A stretch of 64,000 nt of DNA from Mobilitalea torta (GTDB lineage: Bacteria; Bacillota; Clostridia; Lachnospirales; Lachnospiraceae), in contig NZ_JBNPXH010000001.1 in assembly GCF_050433395.1 (NCBI RefSeq), forward strand, positions 62,001 through 126,000, in the 5' to 3' direction. Position numbers and translations under genes: made by a program. How positions within the stretch are numbered: position 1 is the first letter of the stretch; every line of letters begins with the position of its first letter. This document shows, piece by piece, positions 25,285 to 34,396 of the stretch. The notes beneath the pieces were generated by a model. It was not told the DNA's origin and made no database searches. It saw nothing but the letters and a program-made list of their open reading frames with translations.

Positions 25285-25313
25285 TTGACAAATAGGATTT
25301 TTTGGTATATAAT
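25285..25313 (+). promoter_or_regulatory. Perfect sigma-A promoter
   Basis: TTGACA at 25285-25290, exactly 17 bases, then TATAAT at 25308-25313: full consensus in both boxes. It is the strongest promoter read in the window. The first coding start on this strand is 258 bp away, beyond a terminator at 25372-25411. Confidence 0.8.
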
Positions 25314-25319
25314 TTTATT

Positions 25320-25415
25320 AAATCATCAACGAAACGATGTTCTACATTATTCCCTATTAAAATATTTAAGGTAAAATGGTCTCAGGCAGATAAAGCCTGA
25401 GGCCATTTTATGTGT
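25320..25415 (+). ncRNA. Candidate small RNA or attenuated leader
   Basis: The interval from the expected +1 (about 25320) of a consensus promoter to a terminator gives a transcript of about 95 bases with no reading frame or ribosome site. The 3' stem (AAAATGGTCTCAGGC with GCCTGAGGCCATTTT, one G-U pair) ends in a T-containing tail. It may be an independent small RNA, or a leader that conditionally terminates before the metallohydrolase gene at 25571. No known RNA family is recognised. Confidence 0.45.
25372..25411 (+). terminator. Strong hairpin terminator before the glycan cluster
   Basis: A 15-bp stem with one G-U-compatible mismatch and a seven-base loop (AGATAAA) ends in TTTTA. It lies about 60 bp downstream of a perfect promoter and 160 bp upstream of the CehA/McbA gene. 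No + strand gene precedes it after the Tad operon ends. Confidence 0.75.
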
Positions 25416-25570
25416 GCACATTTAGTAAATATGCTATAAAACATAATAAAAAGGACGAACAATAAAAACACAAATAATACAATATATATTTTTAAAAAAC
25501 GCAATTAAAGCATAGTTTTTCCAAGCGGGGCTTGGTAGAATTGTTATATCGTAGGAAGGGCGGGATTGGT

Positions 25571-27232
25571 ATGTCTAAATACAGGAAGTTTTTATCAACA
25601 GGATATGATATTCTAAAAGGGATCGACCCGGATTTGGAGGGAAACCCTGCGGACCAGAGCTGGAATCTGGACAAATTCCAGAATATTCTTCAATGGCTTG
25701 AGGCCCTGTGTTATCATCAGAAACTTTATTATGCGCCCAGACAGAGAGCGGAGCTCACGGGCCTGGTTCAGGTGACGGTGAGGGATGAGACCGGCAGGGG
25801 GGTGCCGGCACAGGTAAAGTTCTTCCCTGAGGAAGCAGGAAGACTGGCAGGCGAAGCTCGGGATAAGGAGGACAAGGTTACTTTCTTCCGGGAAATAACG
25901 GATTGGCAGGGGAAGCTGGAGACAGAGCTTCCCGCCGGTAATTATTTTGTTGAAATCTCCAGGGGATCGGAATACGAAATATCCGCAGCCAGCCTGAAGG
26001 TAACTCCCGGCGGGACTTCCCGTATTGAGGAAGAACTGAAGCTGATATGGAACCTGAGAAAGGAAGGCTGGTATGCAGGTGATCTTCATCATCACAGCAT
26101 CTATAGCAGCCCGGCATACGGCGGAACCGATCCGGTGGTTGAGACCCCGCAGCTGGTCAGCTGCTCTATGGCCGCAATGGGAGCCTCCTTTGGAGCGCTG
26201 AGCGACCATCATAATGTCCTGAATCATGAAGAATGGAAGGCATGTAAGAGGGAGGGATTCACTCCGATTCTGTCCAAGGAAATATCCACCTCCAACGGTC
26301 ATGTAATGGCCCTGGGCGTAGAGCAGGATATCATATACCGCATTCCGGAACAGGAGAACCGTAGCGATGACTACCTGAGAAATGAATTTATACGGATTAC
26401 CGGAGAGATTAAGAACCTGGGCGGGCTGCCGCAGATAAACCATCCCTGTGATTTGAGCAGGGCGATCTCCTGGAACCCCCGCTATAATGATATAATAGGG
26501 ATATTTGAGACGATGGAGATCTGGAATGGCTCCAGTCCCATGATCAAGGGCTCCACCAATGAGAAGGCATTCCGCCTGTGGAAGGAGCTGCTGGAGCAGG
26601 GAAGATACATTCCGGCCACGGCGGGAAGCGATACCCATAATATTTATGCCAATGACTATCATGTCTATTTTGACCGGATGGATTGGCTGATGGAGCAGCT
26701 ATGCAAGGGCAGTCTGTCCCTTCCGGAAGAGATGGAAGAGGAGATTTCCTACCTGTGCCGGTTATTGCAGGAGATGCTGCCCATTCTGAAGAAATGGGCC
26801 AATCATAATCTCACCAGCGCAGGAGTAAGAACCTACGCGTATGTTCCGGGAGAGGTTACCCAGGAGAAGCTGCTGACCGCGCTTAAAAAGGGTCACAGCT
26901 TCCTGACCAACGGCCCGGTGCTTATTCCTGAGATCGGCGGAAAGCATCCGGGAGAAACGGTCAGCACGGAGGAAGACCGGATCAGCATCCGGCTGAAGCT
27001 GGTGTCAAACCGTCCTTTAAAACAGGTAATGCTGCACAGGAACGGGAACCGGGTGATGAGAATTCCTCTGGAAGCCCAGGATGCGGTGCAGAGCAGCTAT
27101 GATTACAGCCGGATACTATCGGAGATTGATATCAAAGAAACGGATTGGATCTTTTTTGTAGCCTCGGATGACTGTACGAATATGGCGGTTACAAATCCGA
27201 TCTTTATGAAAAGAAACAGCCCAAAATCATAA
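25571..27232 (+). CDS. CehA/McbA family PHP-type metallohydrolase
   Basis: 553-residue soluble enzyme. Residues about 55-140 form a beta-sandwich that looks like a carbohydrate or lectin-type domain. The PHP metal-binding motifs follow: GDLHHHSIYSS near 170, ALSDHHNV near 210, KEISTSNGHV, INHPCD and AGSDTHN near 355. CehA/McbA enzymes hydrolyse phosphate or carbamate-type esters; in glycan loci their substrate is uncertain. I chose ATG 25571 after GGAAGGGCGGG; an upstream TTG at 25532 is less likely. It begins the 25.5-31.2 kb glycan-degradation cluster and is followed 14 bp later by a lyase-like enzyme. Confidence 0.85.
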   Translation: MSKYRKFLSTGYDILKGIDPDLEGNPADQSWNLDKFQNILQWLEALCYHQKLYYAPRQRAELTGLVQVTVRDETGRGVPAQVKFFPEEAGRLAGEARDKEDKVTFFREITDWQGKLETELPAGNYFVEISRGSEYEISAASLKVTPGGTSRIEEELKLIWNLRKEGWYAGDLHHHSIYSSPAYGGTDPVVETPQLVSCSMAAMGASFGALSDHHNVLNHEEWKACKREGFTPILSKEISTSNGHVMALGVEQDIIYRIPEQENRSDDYLRNEFIRITGEIKNLGGLPQINHPCDLSRAISWNPRYNDIIGIFETMEIWNGSSPMIKGSTNEKAFRLWKELLEQGRYIPATAGSDTHNIYANDYHVYFDRMDWLMEQLCKGSLSLPEEMEEEISYLCRLLQEMLPILKKWANHNLTSAGVRTYAYVPGEVTQEKLLTALKKGHSFLTNGPVLIPEIGGKHPGETVSTEEDRISIRLKLVSNRPLKQVMLHRNGNRVMRIPLEAQDAVQSSYDYSRILSEIDIKETDWIFFVASDDCTNMAVTNPIFMKRNSPKS

Positions 27233-27246
27233 GGAGGGAAAGCAGA

Positions 27247-28935
27247 ATGGACAGATATATGGGAAAGCTGATTCAAGCCGCCGAAAAGAGGGTGGATGCC
27301 TTTAGGAGGAATCAGGTCAGAGATACCGGCAGGAGGGACTGCGGAGGAATGAAGATGCCCGTTGTAGATGTAAAGCCGACAGTATATGTGCTGACCACGG
27401 CGGTGGCCGTGTATCTGAACCGGAACAGCCGGTATTATCAAAGTCCGGAGCTTTATGAGGCCGTCAGCCGAGGGCTTGACTTTGTCGCCAGGCTGCAGCG
27501 GGAGGACGGAACCTTCGATTTTCCCACCTGCAACTTCAAATCAGCGCCGGACACCTCCTTCTGCTTCAAAAGACTGATAGCCGCATACCGCCTCCTGCAA
27601 AAATACGATACAGAGAACACAGAGGAATTAAAGAGCAAATATTATGCTCTTCTGTGCCGGGCTGCAGAGGGTATTTGTAACGGCGGGTTTCATACACCGA
27701 ACCACCGCTGGGCGATTTGCGCGGCCCTGATGCAGGGAGCGGGCCTTCTGGAAGAAGCCTCCGGCTTACAGGCTCCCAATGCGGCGGCGGAACAGAACCC
27801 GGATAAAAAAGCAGCGGCACAGCGTTATCGGGCAAGAGCAGGGGAGTATCTGGCGGAAGGAATCGACGGGGATGAGGACGGCCAGTATGCGGAACGCTCT
27901 ACCGGCGGCTATAATGCGGTCGTGAACAATGCCATGATTGCAATGTATGAGGAGAGCAGGGATGAGAAATATCTAGGCTATGTGGAGCGCAATCTCCATA
28001 TGATGCTCACCTATGTGGACCCGGATGACACCATATTCACCCAGAACTCCACCCGGCAGGATCAAGGAAGAACAGAGTACATGGATCGTTATTTTTATCA
28101 ATATCTGTATCTGACCAGCCTGAAGTTCAACCCGGAATTTGACGCGGCGGCCCATAAGATCATTAAGGACTGCGTGGAACGGGGGGACGATGCTCCGGAT
28201 TGCCTGCATATTATTATGCTCCATGATGGGATGCAGCATTACAGCTTCTCCGGCTATGGCTTTATGGACAGCTACCGTTGCTTCTATCCCAATCCCGGCG
28301 TGCTCCGTGTAAAGACACCGAGGTTTGGCTACACCCTGTTAAAGGACAGCCGTGCATTTTTGTTTTTTAAGGCAGGGGATACCATGATCTATCTTAAGAT
28401 CGGAGAAAGCTTTTGCGCAGTGCGCAGCTTTATACCAAAGACCCTGGAGGCGGGAGAAGAGGGAGAATATATCCTGACGGCCAATGATAAGAGCTGGTAT
28501 TACCTTCCCTTTAAGGACTATGAAGGTACCAGTGACTGGTGGAAGATGGATCATGCTCAGCGGGAGATATTGAATAATGGTGAGTTGGGGATCCGGGTGA
28601 AGGTAACGGAACTGGAGGACGGACTGCAATTGAATTTGAAGACGGACGGACTGGACCAGCTGCCCCTCCGGCTTTGTATCTGTGTGCCCTCCGGCAGTAT
28701 TCTGGAAAATGAACATTTTTATCTGCAGGGAGAAAAGGGCCAGAGCATGATTCTGCGGGATGGGTGTCTTACGCTGACCCATAACGGGAATCGGATACAG
28801 ATTGGACCGGGCTTTGGCACACACGAATTCCAGGGGCATTATTCCGGAGAGGAAAAGAATGCCTCGGGATATACGATTTATCTGAATGACTACACGCCCT
28901 GTAACAGAACCATCACCCTGCGGGCAGAGAGCTAG
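27247..28935 (+). CDS. Putative polysaccharide-lyase-like toroid enzyme
   Basis: 562-residue soluble protein. Residues 1-300 are helical with alternating aromatic motifs typical of an alpha/alpha toroid: RLQREDGTFDFPTCNF, GGFHTPNHRWAICAALM, and NNAMIAMYEE. Residues about 350-560 are beta-rich. This helical-plus-beta-sandwich plan occurs in heparinase-like lyases and related hydrolases. The conserved N, H and R in TPNHRW may be active-site residues. I cannot name the family. It is cotranscribed with the metallohydrolase (14-bp gap, AAGGAGGGAAAGCAG ribosome site), with a GH105 enzyme and AraC regulator beside it, which points to acidic-glycan breakdown. Confidence 0.6.
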   Translation: MDRYMGKLIQAAEKRVDAFRRNQVRDTGRRDCGGMKMPVVDVKPTVYVLTTAVAVYLNRNSRYYQSPELYEAVSRGLDFVARLQREDGTFDFPTCNFKSAPDTSFCFKRLIAAYRLLQKYDTENTEELKSKYYALLCRAAEGICNGGFHTPNHRWAICAALMQGAGLLEEASGLQAPNAAAEQNPDKKAAAQRYRARAGEYLAEGIDGDEDGQYAERSTGGYNAVVNNAMIAMYEESRDEKYLGYVERNLHMMLTYVDPDDTIFTQNSTRQDQGRTEYMDRYFYQYLYLTSLKFNPEFDAAAHKIIKDCVERGDDAPDCLHIIMLHDGMQHYSFSGYGFMDSYRCFYPNPGVLRVKTPRFGYTLLKDSRAFLFFKAGDTMIYLKIGESFCAVRSFIPKTLEAGEEGEYILTANDKSWYYLPFKDYEGTSDWWKMDHAQREILNNGELGIRVKVTELEDGLQLNLKTDGLDQLPLRLCICVPSGSILENEHFYLQGEKGQSMILRDGCLTLTHNGNRIQIGPGFGTHEFQGHYSGEEKNASGYTIYLNDYTPCNRTITLRAES

Positions 28936-28937
28936 CG

Positions 28938-29948
28938 CTATTCCGTATTTACAAAGGAGAAGGAAGCCATGGAGCCCTTGCTGGCGCGGTATTTGGAAGG
29001 TGACATGCCGCAATATTTATTAAAGGTGCGGTTAAATTGAGAAAAGCTGGAGAAACCGCACTCCTCCGCTATGGCGGTGATATTCCGGTCCGTTGTAAGG
29101 AGAAGCTGCTGGGTGTTTCGAATCTTTGTCATCTGAATATAATTATTCAGGGTAAAGCCGGTGATGTTCTTAAACTGATGGGACAGATAGTATCGGCTGA
29201 TATAGAATTTCTTCGCCAGGAATTCCAGTGTCAGATCATCCATGTAATGCTCATGGATGTAAGAGGTAATGGAATAAACCTTATGGGTCAGATTATCCAC
29301 CGAGGAATGGACCACATAGGTATTCTGATCCCGGAATAAATAAAGCTTTGTTAAGAATTCCAGGAACTTCATATGAATTAACAGGGTATGGATACTGCTG
29401 TGATTTGATTTCGGGTAGCTTGCAGCAGGCTGGGGCTCAGCCAGGCGCTCCGCTGTCGGCCGCTGTTCGGTATAGGATGCGTGTTCCGTTGCCTGCCGTT
29501 GCTTGGTTAAACGGAAGATTTCATTCAGAATCTGAAAGATCTGGTCCCGATACATCCCCGTAAACCGGTAGATGGGAACGGAACCGTCAAAAATAGTGAG
29601 CAGATTCTTGAGATCCCCGCTCAGATAATCCGTATCCACCGGAAAGAGGAAATTAATGATCAGCCGTTTTTTCGGGGCGCCGTGGGGGTATTGGGTTTTA
29701 TGCAATATCGAGGGCTTGATGGCAACAATATCTCCAAATTGCAGGTCGTAGATATCACCCTCAATCAGATGGTTGGCAGATTGATCTAAAAAAATACAGA
29801 ATTCATAAAACCGGTGAAAATGCTGAAACTCCATATTAATGGTATAGGAGCGTTCGTCATAGTCAAAGAAATAAAAGAACTTATCCTCAGGAGAATTGAT
29901 CTCCACCAGATGATGTTTTTCATAAAGAACCGTATTCTCCAGCAGCAT
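28938..29948 (-). CDS. AraC-family regulator of glycan cluster
   Basis: 336-residue regulator. Residues 1-110 form a cupin-like ligand-binding domain. The C-terminal 100 residues carry two helix-turn-helix units (LTLEFLAKKFYISRYYLSHQFK and ITAIAEECGFSSFSQFNRTFNKY). It is transcribed toward the lyase-like gene and away from the GH105 gene, so it probably controls both sides in response to a sugar. A poorly conserved Ala/Gln/Ser/Thr-rich linker lies near 155-185 (EHASYTEQRPTAERL). The stop is two bases from the lyase-like stop. Confidence 0.9.
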   Translation of the reverse strand: MLLENTVLYEKHHLVEINSPEDKFFYFFDYDERSYTINMEFQHFHRFYEFCIFLDQSANHLIEGDIYDLQFGDIVAIKPSILHKTQYPHGAPKKRLIINFLFPVDTDYLSGDLKNLLTIFDGSVPIYRFTGMYRDQIFQILNEIFRLTKQRQATEHASYTEQRPTAERLAEPQPAASYPKSNHSSIHTLLIHMKFLEFLTKLYLFRDQNTYVVHSSVDNLTHKVYSITSYIHEHYMDDLTLEFLAKKFYISRYYLSHQFKNITGFTLNNYIQMTKIRNTQQLLLTTDRNITAIAEECGFSSFSQFNRTFNKYCGMSPSKYRASKGSMASFSFVNTE

Positions 29949-30100
29949 GGCAAGTCCTCCTTTAATAAATTATTATAGATGAAAAAAGCAAATAATGCAA
30001 TACAAATCCGCCTAAAGGCAAAAAGAGAGTAGATTTTGTTCTCAAAAAGGCATACATTGTTCATATAAAATTAAGAAAAAGCTGAAAGGAAATAGATTTC

Positions 30101-31222
30101 ATGCCAATGGAAAGGGAAGATATAATAAATGATAAGCTGGCAAGGCTGATCATGAGTTTTCAAAAAGTATTGTACGAGAAGGACGGCACCTTCCTGTCAA
30201 ATATGAAGGCCAATAATCTGGCAGGAGATGATATAAGCAGATACCAGTATTGGGAGTGGACCCAGGGAGTCGGGCTGTTCGGCTTATGGAAGCTGCTGGA
30301 GAGGACAAGGGAGCAGCAGTACCTGGATTTATTGACGAAATACTACAATGACCGTATTGAGACTGGTCTTCCCTCCAAGAATATCAATACCTGCGCCCCC
30401 ATGCTGGCATTATCCTATCTGGCTGAATATACCAACAACCCTGCCTATCTTTCCCTGTGTAAGGAATGGGCACAGTGGGTATTTGAAGAGCTTCCAAGGA
30501 CGAAGGAGGGAGGCTTTCAGCATATTACCTCGGATACGGTGAATGAGCAGGAGCTCTGGGATGACACCCTGGTGATGACAGTGCTTTTCCTGGCGAATTA
30601 CGGACGGATGGTTAAGAAGCAGGAGTACATAGAGGAGGCGAAATACCAGTTTTTACTTCATGCCAAATATCTGGCGGACCGGAAGACCGGACTGTGGTTC
30701 CATGGATGGACCTTCAACGGAAATCATAATTTTTCAGAAGCCCTGTGGGGACGGGGGAACTGCTGGGTAACCATTGCCATACCCGAATTTCTTAATATGA
30801 TTCCCTGTGAGGAGAGCCTGCGCAGATATCTGACGGAGCTTCTGCAATTACAGGTGGCTTCTCTTAAAAAGTATCAAGACGCGTCGGGAATGTGGCATAC
30901 GCTCATCGATGATCCGGATTCTTATCTTGAGGCCAGCGCAACCTGCGGCTTCTCCTATGGCATCCTCAGAGCGGCGCATCTGGGCTATATTGAGAATTCC
31001 TACAAGGAGTGTTCCTACCGATCCCTAAAGGCAATTATAAACAATATCACAGAGGACGGCATTGTAAATCAGGTGTCCTATGGAACGGCGATGGGGAGAG
31101 TGTCAAAGCAATTCTACAAAGAAATCGAGATAAGGCCCATGCCCTATGGACAGGCGCTGGCAATCCTCTTCCTGCTGGAGCTGAAGGAAGACGGCTGTTG
31201 GAAAGAGGCTGCTGCAAAATAA
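30101..31222 (+). CDS. GH105 unsaturated glucuronyl/rhamnogalacturonyl hydrolase
   Basis: 373-residue cytoplasmic (alpha/alpha)6 enzyme of the GH88/GH105 group (YteR/YesR-like). It removes the unsaturated uronic acid left by polysaccharide lyases. The family pattern includes YWEWTQGVGLFG near 50, the acidic motif LWDDTLVM near 152, and WGRGNCW near 215. The length matches the family (about 370). It starts after GCTGAAAGGAAATAGATTTC. Its presence next to a lyase-like enzyme supports degradation of pectin-type or other uronate-containing oligosaccharides. No transporter is encoded next to it. Confidence 0.9.
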   Translation: MPMEREDIINDKLARLIMSFQKVLYEKDGTFLSNMKANNLAGDDISRYQYWEWTQGVGLFGLWKLLERTREQQYLDLLTKYYNDRIETGLPSKNINTCAPMLALSYLAEYTNNPAYLSLCKEWAQWVFEELPRTKEGGFQHITSDTVNEQELWDDTLVMTVLFLANYGRMVKKQEYIEEAKYQFLLHAKYLADRKTGLWFHGWTFNGNHNFSEALWGRGNCWVTIAIPEFLNMIPCEESLRRYLTELLQLQVASLKKYQDASGMWHTLIDDPDSYLEASATCGFSYGILRAAHLGYIENSYKECSYRSLKAIINNITEDGIVNQVSYGTAMGRVSKQFYKEIEIRPMPYGQALAILFLLELKEDGCWKEAAAK

Positions 31223-31249
31223 CAGGACTACAGAAAGCTGCAAGACAAA

Positions 31250-31292
31250 GGAAGATCGTGAATGGCTCCCCTATTCGCGATCTTCCTTCATC
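31250..31292 (+). terminator. Terminator after GH105 gene
   Basis: GGAAGATCGTGAAT (31250-31263) pairs with ATTCGCGATCTTCC (31273-31286) with one mismatch around a nine-base loop. A short T-containing tail follows. It closes the glycan cluster. Confidence 0.75.
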
Positions 31293-31425
31293 GTATACAA
31301 AAGTCTTGTAAATGCTGGAACAAAAGGGTACAATAAGTAAAAACGGCAAGCAGCAAGCCGCTTGTTTTATGCATGATTTTATGTTCAGAAGAAAAGTATA
31401 TTCCGGCAGGATAGGAGATGTTTGC

Positions 31426-31674
31426 ATGAAGAAACGATATGATATTGTTCAGGCGGCCCTGTTAGTAATCATTCTGGTGGCCGCAGGCGTTATAGGCAAC
31501 GGCATAGTCAAGGGGGTACTGCTTTTTCTGTTTGCCTCCGCTTTGATTGCCAATACCGCTTTGGGACTTTGGGCGAAAAGGACGGGCAGGATTAGGGAGC
31601 AGGTCGTCTACTGGGTTTTGCTGCCCCTGGAAATTATTCTTGCGGTTGCTGCAATATCGGTAATACTGGCGTAA
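31426..31674 (+). CDS. Small membrane protein of unknown function
   Basis: 82-residue protein with three hydrophobic segments: YDIVQAALLVIILVAAGVIGNGIV, LLFLFASALIANTALGLW and VVYWVLLPLEIILAVAAISVILA. The positive loop AKRTGRIREQ sits between the second and third. ATG 31426 is chosen because ATAGGAGATG lies upstream; the longer frame from 31312 has no ribosome site. It ends 33 bp before glpK and may be cotranscribed with it, though no link to glycerol uptake is evident. No family recognised. Confidence 0.6.
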   Translation: MKKRYDIVQAALLVIILVAAGVIGNGIVKGVLLFLFASALIANTALGLWAKRTGRIREQVVYWVLLPLEIILAVAAISVILA

Positions 31675-31707
31675 AAGGATTAATCGTATAGGGCGGAGGT
31701 TAATGGA

Positions 31708-33204
31708 ATGAAGCAATATGTAATGGCTCTGGATCAGGGGACAACAAGCTCAAGATGTATTATTTTTGATAAGCAGGGGAAAATGAAAAGCGTTGCGCAG
31801 AAGGAATTTACGCAGATCTATCCGAAGCCCGGCTGGGTGGAGCATGATCCGATGGAAATCTGGTCCTCCCAGATTTCTGTTGCAACGGAAGCCATGGCAA
31901 AGCTGGGAATTGAAGCAGAGGAGATTGCCTCCATCGGCATTACCAACCAGAGGGAAACCGCTATTGTATGGAATAAGGAGACGGGGCAGCCGATCTATAA
32001 TGCCATTGTCTGGCAGTGCCGGAGAACCTCGGATATGGTGGAGGAGCTGAAAGCCAGAGGGCTTGAGCCATATATTAAGGAGAAGACAGGCTTGATTCCC
32101 GACGCGTACTTTTCCGGCACCAAGATTAAATGGATTTTGGATCATGTGGAGGGGGCAAGGGAACAGGCAGAGGCCGGAGCGCTTTTGTTCGGGACGGTTG
32201 ACACCTGGATTATCTGGAACCTGACCAAAGGAAAGACTTATGTAACGGACTATACCAATGCCTCCCGGACCATGCTTTTTGATATTAAGAAGCTCACCTG
32301 GGACCAGAAGATTCTGGAGGAGCTGGACATTCCAATTCAGATGCTGCCGGAGGTGAAGCCCTCCAGCTGCGTCTACGGATATTCCGACCGCGCCCTGTTC
32401 GGGGAGGCCATTGCCATCGCGGGAGCCGCGGGAGACCAGCAGGCCGCGCTCTTCGGCCAGTGTTGCTTTGGGAAGGGAGAGGTGAAGAACACCTACGGGA
32501 CCGGCTGTTTTCTCCTGATGAATACGGGAAAGGAAGCGATTGCTTCCAAGCACGGACTGATTACCACCATTGCAGCCTCTGTGGATGCCGAGGTGAACTA
32601 TGCCCTGGAAGGCAGCGTCTTTGTGGCAGGAGCGGCGATACAATGGCTGCGGGACGAGCTTCAGCTGATTCGCACCGCTGCGGAGAGTGAAAAATATGCC
32701 CTGCAGGTGCCGGATACCAACGGAGTGTATGTGGTTCCCTCCTTTACCGGACTGGGAGCGCCCTATTGGGATCAGTATGCCAGGGGAGCTATTGTAGGCA
32801 TTACCCGGGGGTGCGGCAAGGATCATATTATCCGTGCCACCCTGGAGGCTATCGCCTATCAGACCCAGGATGTCCTGCGGGCCATGGAAGGGGATTCTAA
32901 CGTAAGGCTGTGTTCTCTGAAGGTGGACGGGGGAGCCTGCGCGAACCGTTTTCTGATGCAGTTCCAGGCGGATCTCCTGGGCACGGTGGTTCATAAGCCG
33001 GAGTGCATCGAGACGACGGCACTGGGAGCCGCTTATCTGGCGGGCCTTGCAGTCGGCTTCTGGAAGGATCAGGAGGAGATCAAGGCAAATTGGACTCTGG
33101 CGGAGACCTTTTATCCGGAGATGGCCCAGGAGAGAAGGGAAGCGCTCACCGCCGGATGGAAGAAGGCGGTAACCCGTTCCTTTGCCTGGGAAGACGGAAT
33201 TTAA
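31708..33204 (+). CDS. glpK: Glycerol kinase
   Basis: 498-residue cytoplasmic FGGY-family kinase that phosphorylates glycerol to sn-glycerol 3-phosphate with ATP. The ATP-binding start ALDQGTTSSRCIIFD is at residues 5-19, the substrate-loop region near WQCRRTSDMVEELK follows, and GAAGDQQAALFGQ near residue 240 carries the catalytic Asp. The length equals the typical 495-505. GGCGGAGG precedes the ATG. No glycerol facilitator or glycerol-3-phosphate dehydrogenase gene is in the window, so this copy stands apart from a classical glp operon. Confidence 0.96.
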   Translation: MKQYVMALDQGTTSSRCIIFDKQGKMKSVAQKEFTQIYPKPGWVEHDPMEIWSSQISVATEAMAKLGIEAEEIASIGITNQRETAIVWNKETGQPIYNAIVWQCRRTSDMVEELKARGLEPYIKEKTGLIPDAYFSGTKIKWILDHVEGAREQAEAGALLFGTVDTWIIWNLTKGKTYVTDYTNASRTMLFDIKKLTWDQKILEELDIPIQMLPEVKPSSCVYGYSDRALFGEAIAIAGAAGDQQAALFGQCCFGKGEVKNTYGTGCFLLMNTGKEAIASKHGLITTIAASVDAEVNYALEGSVFVAGAAIQWLRDELQLIRTAAESEKYALQVPDTNGVYVVPSFTGLGAPYWDQYARGAIVGITRGCGKDHIIRATLEAIAYQTQDVLRAMEGDSNVRLCSLKVDGGACANRFLMQFQADLLGTVVHKPECIETTALGAAYLAGLAVGFWKDQEEIKANWTLAETFYPEMAQERREALTAGWKKAVTRSFAWEDGI

Positions 33205-33264
33205 GAGGAGCGGTGTTCCTTCGCAATAGACAGGGATACAAAAAAGACAGGAAGGAGGAAATTC

Positions 33265-34374
33265 ATGATAGAGGAACGATTGGAAACGGCCTTAGTGAAT
33301 ATGGGGTATCGGAGAGTGAATTCCAATGCTCCCGGAATTTATCTGTATTATCATGCAGGGGAGAAGGAGCTTACGGTAATATCCGTAATCCGGGCAGTTA
33401 CCGGGAATGAGCTGGGAAAGGAACAGTATGAGCATATCCTGGAGCAGATTAAAAATAATTTCAGAAGCTCCGGTCGTCCCGATATAAGACTGCTAAGTCT
33501 GATTCTTACCGCTTTCCCATCGAGAGTAAGGCCTTTGTGCGTGAAGTCCGGGGAGGATGATCACTGGATCATTGATCTTGAGACAGACCGGCTGATTCTC
33601 TATGAGACGCAATCCCATGAATTTTCCGCTCTGCAGAGAAAATTGGATGAGCTTCTGGCGGAGGAAGCCGCAGGCCGGCAGCAGAAAGCCGGGGCAGGAG
33701 AAGGGATGCCCGGAGGGAGAGAAGCCGGCAGGCCGGGGTTCGGCCGACGGTACTTTGCTCTGGTCAACTCAGGGGTCATCCTTATCAATGTCCTGATCTT
33801 TGTGATCTCCCAATATACCTCCATTCTGGGAGGAAGAAACCGTGTATTTGCCGGGGGAGCTTTGTCCTGGTACCAGGTTATCTATGAAAAGGAGTATTAC
33901 CGGATTGTCACCTCCATGTTTCTGCATTCGGATCCCAGCCATCTCTTTAATAATATGCTGGTGCTCTTTTTCGTCGGAGACAAGCTGGAGAAGGTGGTTG
34001 GCCGGGTCAGATATCTTTTCCTCTATTTTGCCGCGGGAATTCTTGCAGGGGCTGCATCCATAGGTTATAATATGTGGAAAGAGAACGGAATCCTTTCCGG
34101 CGAGGGAAGTGTATTCTCCGTCGGAGCCTCCGGTGCTATCTTCGGGATTGTGGGAGCGATGCTGTTTATTGCAGCCATTAACCGCGGAAGACTGGAGGAT
34201 ATCAGCACCAGGCAGATGGTGCTTTTTGCCGTGTTCAGCCTGTACGGGGGGCTTATGAACTCCCGGATTGATCAGGCTGCCCATGTCGGAGGTTTTCTTG
34301 CGGGACTGGTAATTGCGGCGGTAATCTACCGGCGCCCCAGGCGGATTGCGGCCTCCGGGCAATCATTAGAATAA
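33265..34374 (+). CDS. Rhomboid-family intramembrane serine protease
   Basis: 369-residue protein. A soluble N-terminal domain occupies residues 1-150, then a helix near 170-190, then the six-helix rhomboid core. The nucleophile motif GASGA is near residue 288 and the catalytic His in QAAHVGG near 338; HSDPSHLFNNM, a family landmark, is near 230. The active site cleaves membrane-spanning proteins within the bilayer. Substrates are unknown. The long N-terminal cytoplasmic domain resembles that of YqgP/GluP-type rhomboids. The AGGAAGGAGG ribosome site is strong. It lies 60 bp after glpK and 22 bp before the next gene. Confidence 0.92.
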   Translation: MIEERLETALVNMGYRRVNSNAPGIYLYYHAGEKELTVISVIRAVTGNELGKEQYEHILEQIKNNFRSSGRPDIRLLSLILTAFPSRVRPLCVKSGEDDHWIIDLETDRLILYETQSHEFSALQRKLDELLAEEAAGRQQKAGAGEGMPGGREAGRPGFGRRYFALVNSGVILINVLIFVISQYTSILGGRNRVFAGGALSWYQVIYEKEYYRIVTSMFLHSDPSHLFNNMLVLFFVGDKLEKVVGRVRYLFLYFAAGILAGAASIGYNMWKENGILSGEGSVFSVGASGAIFGIVGAMLFIAAINRGRLEDISTRQMVLFAVFSLYGGLMNSRIDQAAHVGGFLAGLVIAAVIYRRPRRIAASGQSLE

Positions 34375-34396
34375 AGAGAAAGGCATGGTTATTGGC

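Noticed and set aside
25613..26662. 349-codon antisense frame inside the metallohydrolase gene
   Set aside because: It is covered by a gene with all PHP motifs on the other strand and shows no domain of its own.
31750..32994. 414-codon antisense frame inside glpK
   Set aside because: It lies wholly within glycerol kinase, has no ribosome site and no recognisable family; it is a by-product of GC-biased codon use in glpK.
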